Assembly: GCA_024233305.1 (NCBI GenBank)
Contig: JACKPV010000024.1
Location: 124,001-188,000 of the forward strand
Direction of reading: 5' to 3'
Length of the DNA stretch: 64,000 nt
Source: Verrucomicrobiales bacterium
GTDB lineage: Bacteria > Verrucomicrobiota > Verrucomicrobiia > Limisphaerales > J093
The stretch's first letter is position 1, and the number at the start of each line of letters is the position of its first letter. This document shows, in pieces, positions 55,822 through 63,636 of this stretch. Below the pieces are notes generated by a model. It was not told where the DNA came from. It worked only from the letters and a program-made list of their open reading frames with translations, and searched no databases. Made by a program: the position numbers and the translations under genes.

Positions 55822-55959
55822 ATCGAACAAGGTCACTGGAGCGAACAGCCGCCCCGCTTCGCGGTTCGGACGTTGCGGACTTCGGCGGCGCGCTCTGGTT
55901 TTCGAGCGTCACGGGCGTTATCACGGCGGGGCGGCTGTCGCTCAGTTCTGTAGTTCGCT
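55822..55959 (+). other. attC-like recombination site 3 (long form)
   Basis: 138 bp. Arms GAGCGA-a-CAGCCGCCCCGC and GCGGGGCGGCTGTCGCTC pair over 18 bp with one unpaired A, enclosing a ~80-base loop. Outer cores ATCGAAC (55822-55828) and GTTCGCT (55953-55959) are complementary-like. Starts 9 bp after the stop of toxin 2. Confidence 0.65.
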
Positions 55960-56038
55960 TCATGGAACCACGGACGGGGCCAAGCCCAACCAACGCCGGC
56001 GTTGACCGGTTCGGCGGTTGGGGCGAGACTAAGGGAGC

Positions 56039-56272
56039 ATGAACGCGGAATTGCCATTGGCGGAAATGACCGTCGCGGAGAAACTGAGGGCGATGGAGGC
56101 CCTTTGGGCGGACTTGTCTGAACGGGCCGCTGATGACGCCGTTCCCGCATGGCACGCTGAGGTTCTGGCCGAGCGAGAGCGCCGCCTCGCCTCCGGCGAG
56201 GAGCAGGTGTTGGACTGGGACGAGGCCAAGCGACAACTGCGCCGGGAGGTGCATGAAGGTCCGGATTCTTGA
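56039..56272 (+). CDS. Addiction-module antitoxin, module 3
   Basis: 77 residues: LPLAEMTVAEKLRAMEALWA with DLSERAAD, then ERERRLASGEEQVLDWDEAK, the family hallmark. It overlaps the toxin gene by 20 bp, ensuring coupled translation. Confidence 0.82.
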   Translation: MNAELPLAEMTVAEKLRAMEALWADLSERAADDAVPAWHAEVLAERERRLASGEEQVLDWDEAKRQLRREVHEGPDS

Positions 56273-56543
56273 ATCGGCGAGGCAGGACCTGCGCGAGGGA
56301 TACCGATTCTACGAACAGCAGCAGCGGGGGATCGGTGATTATTTCCTGGACATGCTCAGCGCGGAAATCGACTCGCTGGCGCTGTACGGAGGCATCCACG
56401 GGATGCGACTGGGCCATCATCGACTTTTGTCGGGCCGATTCCCGTTCGCTGTCTATTACCGGATCGAGCGTGGCGAAGTGGTGGTGCGGGCAGTGCTGGA
56501 CTGCCGTCGCAACCCGACCTGGATCCGGAAGCGCCTGCGATGA
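56253..56543 (+). CDS. RelE/ParE-family toxin, module 3
   Basis: 96 residues from ATG 56253: VRILESARQDLREGYRFYEQ, GIGDYFLDMLSAEIDSLALY, GGIHGMRLGHHRLLSGRFPF, AVYYRIERGEVVVRAVLDCR and the ending RNPTWIRKRLR. A complete ParE/RelE toxin, closely related in pattern to the broken toxin of module 1. Ends 1 bp before attC-like site 4. Confidence 0.88.
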   Translation: MKVRILESARQDLREGYRFYEQQQRGIGDYFLDMLSAEIDSLALYGGIHGMRLGHHRLLSGRFPFAVYYRIERGEVVVRAVLDCRRNPTWIRKRLR

Positions 56544-56544
56544 G

Positions 56545-56641
56545 AGCGAACAGACGCTGCACCGAATGGCGGTCCCGCTATGCAGCTTGGCAATGCGAGC
56601 GTCATGGAGGGGGCCGCCATCGGTGAGCTGAATCGTTAGAA
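56545..56641 (+). other. attC-like recombination site 4
   Basis: 97 bp. GCT-g-CACCGA-a-TGGCGG pairs with CCGCCATCGGTGAGC leaving two unpaired bases (G and A), as in sites 1 and 2 though the arm sequence differs. 5' core AGCGAAC, 3' core GTTAGAA (56635-56641), close to GTTRRRY. Confidence 0.72.
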
Positions 56642-56913
56642 CTCGTCTCTCCGTAGGCGAAGGACCTGGGGAAACCATGCGAAGAAATGGCAGCCAAGGA
56701 AGAGGAGCCACCACCTCATGAACCGCCGTGGGGCGAGGTGAGCGAGGCAGGCGCGAACCAAGGGCGGTTCATCTCGAATCCTCTCTGGGAAAGCCAGCGA
56801 GGCGAATGCCGCAGCGCCGTGGCGTCGAACGTCGTGCCGGCTCCCGTCACGCGATGACTCTCCTCCCGAGTGGTGCGCTTGCGTCCCGGCAGACCGGAGC
56901 GTAGGCTCCCCGG
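56642..56913. other. Possible cassette without a recognisable gene
   Basis: About 270 bases between attC-like site 4 and TA module 4. A minus-strand frame ends MRWWLLFLGCHFFAWFPQVL..., which looks like one transmembrane helix, but the composition upstream is poor and no start is compelling. Confidence 0.35.
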
Positions 56914-57099
56914 ATGAGCGACAAAGAGACGGTGCTAGAACTTGTGCGGCAGTTGCCGGCGGAAGCGACGCTGGCCGACATTGCCCAGGAGGTTGCCTTT
57001 GTCGCCGGCTTGAGGGCGGCGGAGGAGCAGGCGGATCGGGGCGAGGTGATCGATCACGCGCGAATTCGGGAAGACCTCGAGACGTGGACTTCAAGATAG
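56914..57099 (+). CDS. Small antitoxin, module 4
   Basis: 61 residues: KETVLELVRQLPAEATLADI, then AQEVAFVAGLRAAEEQADRG and a tail with IDHARIREDLETW. This is the short antitoxin type usually found with RelE/ParE toxins. It overlaps the toxin gene start. Confidence 0.8.
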   Translation: MSDKETVLELVRQLPAEATLADIAQEVAFVAGLRAAEEQADRGEVIDHARIREDLETWTSR

Positions 57100-57392
57100 T
57101 CTGGACACCGCTGGCCAGGGCCGACCTCCGGGAGATCGTCAGCTACATCGCCCGCGACAATCCAGAGGCGGCGCGGCGGGTGGGCCAGCGGATTCTGGCG
57201 GCGGTCGAAGTCCTGTGTTCGATGCCTGAACTCGGTCGGGTTGTCCCCGAACGCCGAGGTCCCCACATCCGCGAGGTCATCCGGGGCAACTACCGGATCG
57301 TCTACCGCGTGCGGAAAGAACGGCGTGTGGTCGAGGTCTGGCGGATATGGCACGGCGCACGAGGAACACCGCGTCTCGTCGATCCCGCCTGA
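57084..57392 (+). CDS. RelE/ParE-family toxin, module 4
   Basis: 102 residues from a GTG start: FKIVWTPLARADLREIVSYI, ARDNPEAARRVGQRIL, SMPELGRVVPERRGPHIREV and GNYRIVYRVRKERRVVEVWR, a complete ParE-like toxin ending with HGARGTP. 16-bp overlap with the antitoxin. No attC-like hairpin was found after it. Confidence 0.88.
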   Translation: MDFKIVWTPLARADLREIVSYIARDNPEAARRVGQRILAAVEVLCSMPELGRVVPERRGPHIREVIRGNYRIVYRVRKERRVVEVWRIWHGARGTPRLVDPA

Positions 57393-57539
57393 TCCCGCAA
57401 ATCTGATACTGCCATTTGATACTACTTGCCCGATTTGATGCCAATTCGGGCGAATTCGGGAGGAGAAGCGGAAGTCAGAAGCCGTTGGTGTGCAGAGTGT
57501 AGACGACTCGGGAGGAGTGTAGTAAACAAACGTTTTTCA
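57393..57539. other. Lower-GC intergenic segment
   Basis: About 150 bases, AT-richer than average, with repeated phrases (TGATACT twice, AATTCGGG twice). No gene. Confidence 0.4.
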
Positions 57540-57577
57540 ATTTCGAGTCAGACGCCTTTAGCCACTCAGCCCTGTCC
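57540..57577 (-). pseudogene. tRNA-Ser 5' fragment
   Basis: The minus strand reads GGACAGGGCTGAGTGGCTAA then AGGCGTCTGACTCGAAA: acceptor strand (GGACAGG, with positions 8-9 missing), D-arm and the anticodon stem-loop 5' side with a CTCGAAA loop (anticodon CGA). Similarity stops at the 3' side of the anticodon loop. It resembles but is not identical to the tRNA-Ser at 49532, and has the same orientation. Confidence 0.6.
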
Positions 57578-57758
57578 ACTCAGTCAACGACCACCAATGA
57601 ACACCAATAGACACTAATGGTTGGAATTAGCGTTGACTATCACAGCTCGCCGCCACTCATCTTTCGGTGATGCTCCCGGCGGACTTCGGCTGTGTGGGCT
57701 TCATCCCCATTCGTGGGTCTTCGTGTCCGCTCGTGCGTTTGGCCGGGACCGTTCCAGA
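57578..57758. other. Short-period repetitive intergenic segment
   Basis: Contains ACCACCAATGAACACCAATA followed by GACACTAATGG and ATTCGTGGGTCTTCGTGTCC, imperfect ~10-base periodicities like the interior of repeat A. No gene. Confidence 0.4.
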
Positions 57759-58664
57759 TCAGCCCCGGTTGGTCAGGATCTTCTTCGCGCGCTCGCGGAC
57801 CCCGCGGTCCGGGTCCTCGTGGGAAAGCGTCTCGAGGAGGTCCCAGCGCGCCATGCGGCCGGCCAGGACCGCGGCGGCTTTGCGGACGTCGGCGCGGCGC
57901 GTCTCCGCGGCCTGGGTCACCGCCTTGTTGGCCTCGGGGTGTTGCGGATGTTCGGCAAACCAATCGAGCAGTCCGAGTGAGCGCCAGCGGATCTGATCGT
58001 CGCGGGCAGCATCGGGGAGATCGGCAACCAAGTTGGTTAGCGTGTCGCGCCGTTCGGCGCCATCCAGGTGGTCGAGCCGCCAGAATACCAGGGGGCGGAG
58101 ATTGTTCTCCCACTCCGTCCCCCGGAGACTCTTCGCGGCCAGGGTCAACTGGTCGATCTCGAGGGTGAGCGCGGAGGCGTTGAGCGGGCGCCGGTCCCGC
58201 GCATCGAGGGCAATCACGAGGCCTTCCCCCGGCTGCCGGTGCTCCGGCAGCAGACCGGCGAGAGGATACTCGCGCACCGCGTCCAGGCCCTGCGCGATCA
58301 CTGCCTGCACGGCCACGGCGCATTGCGCGACGCCGACCTCCTGCACCATCGCCGCGAGGATCAAGGGCAGCCGGACCGTCAAGCCTGTGGCTCGACGCAG
58401 GTGTTCCCACGGAGTCAGGAGGATCGTCCGCAACAGGAATGGCTGTTCGGCGGGGGTAAGCAAGGAGATGGCAGTCCGCAGCGTGTCCACCGCGGCTTGA
58501 GCGAAGTCTTCGCCGCGCAGCCGGCCCTCCCCCCGATAGCGGAAGGCGCCCTTCGCTTCGAGCATCCGCAGCACGAACGTGGCCGCCCAAGGCCGCTCGT
58601 CGCCGGTTGGCCCGTGGATCAGCAGTTCCGGAACTGAAGCCCACCGCAGGCTGTCCGATTTCAT
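57759..58664 (-). CDS. Helical-repeat (HEAT-like) protein of a three-gene cluster
   Basis: 301 residues from ATG 58664. Nearly all helical: LLIHGPTGDERPWAATFVLR, LLRTILLTPWEHLRRATGLT, QCAVAVQAVIAQGLDAVREY and the C-terminal part with KAVTQAAETRRADVRKAAAV ... LSHEDPDRGVRERAKKIL, which looks like HEAT/armadillo repeats. Such solenoids bind proteins or nucleic acids. The start overlaps the upstream stop by 4 bp (ATGA). I do not recognise a named family. Confidence 0.7.
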   Translation of the reverse strand: MKSDSLRWASVPELLIHGPTGDERPWAATFVLRMLEAKGAFRYRGEGRLRGEDFAQAAVDTLRTAISLLTPAEQPFLLRTILLTPWEHLRRATGLTVRLPLILAAMVQEVGVAQCAVAVQAVIAQGLDAVREYPLAGLLPEHRQPGEGLVIALDARDRRPLNASALTLEIDQLTLAAKSLRGTEWENNLRPLVFWRLDHLDGAERRDTLTNLVADLPDAARDDQIRWRSLGLLDWFAEHPQHPEANKAVTQAAETRRADVRKAAAVLAGRMARWDLLETLSHEDPDRGVRERAKKILTNRG

Positions 58665-59233
58665 TCTCTGCCTCCCCGGGGACGCCCCGCCCCGACCTGG
58701 GCAAGCGCCTTGCGTTGGGATGGGGTGGCTTTGCGACGCGCAATGCCGAGCATTTTGTCGCGATCGTGGCGGCAGTGGCGCGAAAGCACTGCCAGAATCC
58801 GTGCGGCATATTCCTCCGCCGACACCGTGGCGGAGAGGACCTCGAACCAGGCCGGCAACACCCGCGCCCAGTCGACGCCGACCTGCCACGAACCGCCTTC
58901 GTCCGCAAAGAAGACGACCTCCTCGGGACTTCTGTCGAGGCGGTCCAGCAGACCAAAGAGAATGTCCATGGCTTCGCGCACCTCCGCCGGATCCCCCTTC
59001 CCGGCGTCGCTCACGCAGCGAGCGAGGAGCCGACGGTGCGTCGCAATCCACGCGCTGGTCCGTGCGGACTGCTGCATGTAGTTCTTCGAGTTGACGTTGA
59101 ACGACTGGTAGTATTCCCGGGCTAGGCTCGCCTGATCGAAGCGCTTCACCTCGGCCAGCAGGCTCGATCCCTCGGACTGCCCGCAGGCGGGGCGCAACGG
59201 GTTGTCGTCGACATCGTGGTGTTCCTCGGTCAT
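58661..59233 (-). CDS. Conserved protein with FFADEGGSWQVGVDW core
   Basis: 190 residues from ATG 59233 (the frame is open to 59275). N-terminal part is polar and helical (AEVKRFDQASLAREYYQSFN), centre LLDRLDRSPEEVVFFADEGG then SWQVGVDWARVLPAWFEVLS, end HCRHDRDKMLGIARRKATPS. A truncated relative lies at 50624-50940, so this is a real, mobile or duplicated family. Function unknown. Both neighbours are coupled by ATGA overlaps, implying the three products work together. Confidence 0.75.
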   Translation of the reverse strand: MTEEHHDVDDNPLRPACGQSEGSSLLAEVKRFDQASLAREYYQSFNVNSKNYMQQSARTSAWIATHRRLLARCVSDAGKGDPAEVREAMDILFGLLDRLDRSPEEVVFFADEGGSWQVGVDWARVLPAWFEVLSATVSAEEYAARILAVLSRHCRHDRDKMLGIARRKATPSQRKALAQVGAGRPRGGRE

Positions 59234-59577
59234 GGCCACCTCCCCTGCCCCCAACGGCGAAAAGCTTCGATCCACTCGGCGCCCGACGGCGGCGGATTGG
59301 GCAGAGGCAGATCCAGAATGAGAACGCGCTGCCGGGACCTCCCGCGGCGACAGACGGCCACGATTTGCTCTTCGTCCGTCAGTTCAAGTGCCTCGACCGT
59401 GACTTCGATGCCCAACATCGCGGTTCGAAACGGCAATTCCAGGTGTTCCTCAATCAGGTAGAAGAACCCCATGAGCTGTTCGGAATCGTCGTGGGCGTCC
59501 ACGGTGGCTTCCTCGATCAACGCGTCGAGCCGGGCCTCGGACAGTGTCGGGCGGGGGGTTGGGCGTTTCGATTTCAT
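59230..59577 (-). CDS. Small CcbP-like (calcium-binding family) protein
   Basis: 115 residues: LMGFFYLIEEHLELPFRTAM, GIEVTVEALELTDEEQIVAV, RQRVLILDLPLPNPPPSGAE and WIEAFRRWGQGRW. The layout (HL-x-(F/L)PF, beta hairpin, DLPLP, YRRW) resembles the CcbP calcium-binding family. The acidic stretch DAHDDSEQ could bind metal. First gene of the coupled cluster; assignment is tentative. Confidence 0.6.
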   Translation of the reverse strand: MKSKRPTPRPTLSEARLDALIEEATVDAHDDSEQLMGFFYLIEEHLELPFRTAMLGIEVTVEALELTDEEQIVAVCRRGRSRQRVLILDLPLPNPPPSGAEWIEAFRRWGQGRWP

Positions 59578-59857
59578 CTGCTCTTCCTCATGGTGGCGCT
59601 ATTCTCCGCGCTGCATTGTCCCCGGTTGCTGCGCCCTCGCTTCGTTGGGGAGGAAGCGCACGCGTTGTTTGTCGTTTGGATTCAACCAAGGCATCCAATC
59701 GCGGGTGTATTCAGCCACGGGCCGGGGCCGCCACGCGAGCGCGGCCCTCATCGTGGGACCGGGATTTCTACCGGCAGCTCCGGGCAGTGTCGGCCATGAC
59801 CCTCGGGCTTCAAGCCTGGTTCAACCGGCGCTTCGAGCCGGCGCGCAGCTCGACGTT
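59578..59857. other. Intergenic region, no gene supported
   Basis: About 280 bases upstream of the three-gene cluster; its promoter should be here, but no clear boxes are seen. Confidence 0.4.
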
Positions 59858-59885
59858 TTCGGATCGCGGAGTTCATTCTGCTCAG
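59858..59885 (-). repeat. Repeat family C, partial copy C3
   Basis: GGATCGCGGAGTTCATTCTG matches, in inverse orientation, the GGAATGAACTCCACGGTTCG part of the copy at 62396. It abuts repeat A4. Confidence 0.45.
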
Positions 59886-60080
59886 CCGTGTCAATTCAGT
59901 CAATGGACCGCGATGGGCCCGGATGCCACGGATGGCGTGCGGCGCTGTTGCGTTGGCGGAGAGGGCGGGAAGACTCACTGAATGGTGAGCCCGAAACCAG
60001 GGCGAGCGATTTTGGTTTCCCCCAGTATGAGTGCCCATCCGCGCCCATCCGTGGTGAATCCTACTGACTGGTCATGGCTG
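59881..60080 (+). repeat. Interspersed repeat family A, copy A4
   Basis: 200 bp, A1 orientation: CTCAGCCGTGTCAATTCAGT at the left, interior GAATGGTGAGCCCGAAACC and GCCCATCCGCGCCCATCCG, right end CTGACTGGTCATGGCTGCGG (more decayed). It lies between the three-gene cluster and the toroid protein. Confidence 0.78.
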
Positions 60081-60175
60081 CGGAATCACTGGGGTGGACG
60101 ACTCCGCCCCCTCATCCGCCCTTCCGCCGTGGAAGCCCGCGAAGTCAACCGTCGCCCTTGCCGGACCCCATTCGC

Positions 60176-62293
60176 CTACTTCCAGATCGGCACGCCCATT
60201 TCCTGGAGTTGAGCGGCGGCGTTGAGGAAGTGAGCGGTGATCCAGAAGACGGTCCACGTCTCGTGATAGCCGCCGCGAAACCGGGCCGGGTCGGTCATGT
60301 CGCCGCCCTGCACGTAGTTCGTATGTTGCGGTTGTTCCCCCTGGCTGCCGTAAGGATCGATCAACTGCCCGCAGCTGCGGAACATCACCAGCGCCAACTC
60401 CTGCAAATCCGGCCGGCCAAGCAACCCGCCCAAGCGGTAGACCTCGGGCGTCATCAACACGCCGTAGGCATCGATATGCATGTTCTGCACCGATACCGCC
60501 GTCCAGCCACGAGTGGTGAAGGCGTGGTCGCGCAACCGGCCGGCCGGCAGGTCCATGTCCCAGACCACGACGTAGGTCAGCACCACATCCAGGGCGTGCC
60601 CGGCCCACTCGAGATAGCGCGGCTCATGGGTGGCTTCGTAGAGCGCGAGGAACCCCTGGAGCGCGGCGTAGGCGCCCTCCTTGTCCTCGCAACTGGCGTC
60701 GAGCGTGCCGCCCCAGTAGGGCTCCCGCATGGCAAGATGCCGTTGCGCCAGCACTTCCCCCGCCTTGCGCGCCGCGGCAAGATACCGCTTCTCTCCGAAC
60801 AACTCCCGGCCCTGACAAAGGGGCGCGATGAAGAAACCCTCGCTCGTCGACGGCGGAGTCCAACCTGCGGCGAGGATGCGGTCGGCGTGCACGTCGCACG
60901 CGTGACGCAGGAAGGCCTCCCAGGGGGCGGTGTCGAGCCCGCGCCCGCGCGCGACCCGGATGGCGTTGGCCATGTTGTGCATGCCCTGCCCCTGGGAGAG
61001 GGGTTCGATGTTGCTCCATTCGTCCTTCTTGAAGTCATACCAGGTGTGGAAGCCCCCGTCATAGAACCTGGCCTGCGCGACCGTGTTCAGCGACCGCACG
61101 ACCTGCTCGTCCGCGTTGGCAGCCCCCAATTTGTCGCCCAGAACCTGGAGCGCGTATCCCGGCGCGGCGGCCTGGCCGCACCAACCGATCACGAAGAAGG
61201 GCCGCTGATCCGCGTTGGGATACTTGCAGAAACCGCCGCCGGTCCGGGCCGCATGCCAGCGCGTCTGGCTGAAGCGGTATTTGCTCGTGATGATGTCCCG
61301 AAACTCGGGAAGCCCGTGCAGGCCGTAGGGCTCGAAAAGGTCCAGGCAGGCACGGGTGGCGGTCCCGAATCCCCGGCCTTCCGCGGCGACCGGATACACC
61401 TGCAACCGGAAGGTCTTTTCGACGATGCCGCCCGGCGGCACTTCCAGCCAGGCATCCGAATAGGGCTCGAAGCCGCGCTGGCGTTCCTTGATGACGCTGC
61501 GCCGCCCGTTCGAGGCGCACGGCCCGGAGAGCAGGGCGAGTTCCGTCGCCCCGCCGAGAGCCCGGCAGCCGAGCGACCACCATTGGTCCGGACGGTGGCC
61601 AAAAGGCGTCGGGCACGGCAGCGAATGGAGCGCCGCCCCCCGCCACCCATCGGCGGAGGCCCACTCGAAACTGGCGTAGGGCATGGGAAAGCGGTGCTCC
61701 TCGTAAAAGGCCTCCTCGCCGGGCATGCCGGTATAGACCGGCACCCGACCGCTGCGCGCGCCCGAGGGATTGCCGTGATAGAGAATGCCGGGCAGCACCA
61801 CGTTGTCCCCCTCGCCGGGGGCGAGAAACCGCACCGACAACGTGCAACGCCGCGCCGCTTCCCGGCCCTTCCACTCGAACCGCCGAATGCCTTGGATCGT
61901 GTCCTTGAACGGCCGATAGGCATCGGAGATCTCCCAATCGCCGGCGGGTGTCCGGATCCGCCCACGCAAGATCGTCCAGTCGCCAACCTGTTCATAGGAC
62001 GCGGGCGATCCGTGAACCCAACCCGTCGGCCAGTCGTCCTGCCAGTCCATGGCGATGGACCAAAGGCCCTCCGCCGGTGACTTGAGCAGCACGGTTTCTC
62101 CCAGCAGGAGACGGACGTTCGCCCCCCCTTCGCCGGCGTGCGCGGCGAGCCGGACCGGCGGATCGGAGGCCCCCGCGCGGGCGATCAACAGGGAGCTGAA
62201 CAGCATCCCCAGGGCCAGCCGATACCCCGGGCAAACCGGCACGGCAGCAGCGGGATTGCCTCGCGGAAGAGGCCGAATGATCTCGTGGTCCAT
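60176..62293 (-). CDS. Secreted alpha/alpha-toroid (six-hairpin glycosidase-like) protein
   Basis: 705 residues with a leader (LALGMLFSSLLIARAGAS). An N-terminal beta-sandwich (about 45-300, SIAMDWQDDWPTGW ... TLSVRFLAPGEGD) is followed by a helical barrel: CKYPNADQRPFFVIGWCGQA, EPLSQGQGMHNMANAIRVAR, TPPSTSEGFFIAPLCQGREL, PYWGGTLDASCEDKEGAYAA and DAYGVLMTPEVYRLGG. This two-domain layout fits six-hairpin glycosidases or related lyases. Asp/Glu in CEDKEGAY and TSEGFF are candidate catalytic residues. No specific GH family is assigned. Confidence 0.7.
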   Translation of the reverse strand: MDHEIIRPLPRGNPAAAVPVCPGYRLALGMLFSSLLIARAGASDPPVRLAAHAGEGGANVRLLLGETVLLKSPAEGLWSIAMDWQDDWPTGWVHGSPASYEQVGDWTILRGRIRTPAGDWEISDAYRPFKDTIQGIRRFEWKGREAARRCTLSVRFLAPGEGDNVVLPGILYHGNPSGARSGRVPVYTGMPGEEAFYEEHRFPMPYASFEWASADGWRGAALHSLPCPTPFGHRPDQWWSLGCRALGGATELALLSGPCASNGRRSVIKERQRGFEPYSDAWLEVPPGGIVEKTFRLQVYPVAAEGRGFGTATRACLDLFEPYGLHGLPEFRDIITSKYRFSQTRWHAARTGGGFCKYPNADQRPFFVIGWCGQAAAPGYALQVLGDKLGAANADEQVVRSLNTVAQARFYDGGFHTWYDFKKDEWSNIEPLSQGQGMHNMANAIRVARGRGLDTAPWEAFLRHACDVHADRILAAGWTPPSTSEGFFIAPLCQGRELFGEKRYLAAARKAGEVLAQRHLAMREPYWGGTLDASCEDKEGAYAALQGFLALYEATHEPRYLEWAGHALDVVLTYVVVWDMDLPAGRLRDHAFTTRGWTAVSVQNMHIDAYGVLMTPEVYRLGGLLGRPDLQELALVMFRSCGQLIDPYGSQGEQPQHTNYVQGGDMTDPARFRGGYHETWTVFWITAHFLNAAAQLQEMGVPIWK

Positions 62294-62395
62294 GCGGCAA
62301 AGGTATGGACTCCGGCAGAAAAGGCAATGCGGCAGCGGGCGCTCGCACGGACGCGGCCGGGCTTTTCCCGAGTTCGAAGCAGCTGCGGAAATGGA
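62294..62395. other. Divergent intergenic region
   Basis: Spacer between two divergent secreted-protein genes; nothing recognised apart from repeat C2 beyond it. Confidence 0.35.
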
Positions 62396-62470
62396 GCGTT
62401 GCCTTCATTCCGCTGGCCTCGCCGGAGGGCCAGGTTGCGCGGAATGAACTCCACGGTTCGAGAAAGCCGA
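62396..62470 (+). repeat. Repeat family C, copy C2
   Basis: TTCATTCCGCTGGCCTCGCC then GGAGGGCCAG (hairpin CTGGCC/GGCCAG) and GGAATGAACTCCACGGTTCG. Similar by eye to C1 at 12706 over about 65 bases. Confidence 0.6.
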
Positions 62471-62549
62471 GCTGCGCACCGCCCACTCCACGCGCCGTCC
62501 GGCGGTTGCCCTTGCAGGTTCGGTGGACCGGCGGCAGCATGGAAGCCAC

Positions 62550-63608
62550 ATGAAGCGCGTTCCTGTCATTCCGATTTGCGGTTTGCTGGCCGTGCTTTCG
62601 CCAGCCATCACTCCGGCCCGTTCCGGCGAGCCCCAATCGCCCCAACGCCCGGCCCAAGCCGAGGCTCTCGCGACCGATACCATCGCCAACCCCGTCGTGG
62701 CCCGCGGGGCCGATCCCTGGGTGATCCGGCACGGCGACGCCTATTACCTCTGTCAGTCCCGCGGCGACCGGGGCATCTTCGTCAATCGCTTCACCCGGCT
62801 GCGGGACATCGGAACCGGCGAGGGGAAGCGAATCTGGCGTCCGCCACCGGACACGGCGTATTCGCGCGAACTCTGGGCGCCGGAACTGCATCACCTTCGC
62901 GGCCGATGGTGGGTGTACGTGGCCGCCGATGACGGCGACAACGCCAACCACCGGATGTACGTGCTGGAGGGGCCGGCTGAGGATCCGCAGGCGGAGTTCA
63001 CTTTCAAAGGTCGGATCGCGGCGCCCAGCGACCGTTGGGCCATCGACGGCACGGTGATTGAAATGCCGGACGGACGCCTCTACTTCGTCTGGTCCGGCTG
63101 GGGGGGCGAGGTGAATGTGGCGCAGCACCTATACATCGCGCCCATGAGCGACCCGTGGACGATCAGCGGTGAGCGGGTCCGCATCTCGTCGCCGGAGTTG
63201 GCCTGGGAACTGAACGGGCGCCCGCTGATCAACGAAGGCCCCCAGGCGCTGTGGAACGGCGGGCGGTTGTTCCTGATCTACAGCGCGAGCGGGAGCTGGA
63301 CCGACGACTACTGCCTGGGCCGGTTGACATGGACGGGCGGCGACCCCTTGGATCCGGCGTCGTGGGTGAAGCACCCGAAGGCGGTTTTCGCGCGGACGAA
63401 GGACGTCTTCGGCCCCGGGCATTGCTCGTTCGTGAAGTCGCGCGACGGCCGCGAGGACTGGCTGGTTTATCACAGCGCCCGGTTCAGCGGCGCCGGCTGG
63501 AACCGCCACATCAACATGCAACGCTTCGGCTGGAACCCGGACGGCTCGCCCGCGTTTGGCGCACCGATCGCGGCGGGAATCCCGATGCCCGCTCCGTCCG
63601 GCGACTGA
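62550..63608 (+). CDS. Secreted GH43-family glycosidase
   Basis: 352 residues from ATG 62550, signal peptide (LLAVLSPAITPARSG). GH43 catalytic triad positions are visible: Asp55 (ADPWVI, general base), Asp166 (AIDGTV, pKa modulator) and Glu229 (NEGPQAL, general acid). RELWAPELHHLRGRWWVYVA is another GH43 hallmark. Likely an alpha-L-arabinofuranosidase or beta-xylosidase-type enzyme acting outside the cytoplasm. The sulfatase 28 bp downstream suggests a pathway for a sulfated polysaccharide. Confidence 0.9.
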   Translation: MKRVPVIPICGLLAVLSPAITPARSGEPQSPQRPAQAEALATDTIANPVVARGADPWVIRHGDAYYLCQSRGDRGIFVNRFTRLRDIGTGEGKRIWRPPPDTAYSRELWAPELHHLRGRWWVYVAADDGDNANHRMYVLEGPAEDPQAEFTFKGRIAAPSDRWAIDGTVIEMPDGRLYFVWSGWGGEVNVAQHLYIAPMSDPWTISGERVRISSPELAWELNGRPLINEGPQALWNGGRLFLIYSASGSWTDDYCLGRLTWTGGDPLDPASWVKHPKAVFARTKDVFGPGHCSFVKSRDGREDWLVYHSARFSGAGWNRHINMQRFGWNPDGSPAFGAPIAAGIPMPAPSGD

Positions 63609-63636
63609 TGATGCACACCCGAAGTCCCTTCTCCCG

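Noticed and set aside
56636..57094. 152-codon minus-strand frame ending in a hydrophobic helix
   Set aside because: Most of it is antisense to TA module 4 and Pro/Arg-rich; only the last ~27 codons look protein-like, which is too little to call a gene.
53860..57577. Integron integrase or tyrosine recombinase in the island
   Set aside because: No frame shows the R-H-x-x-R/Y catalytic pattern. The island has no visible integrase, which is why the array is called integrase-less.
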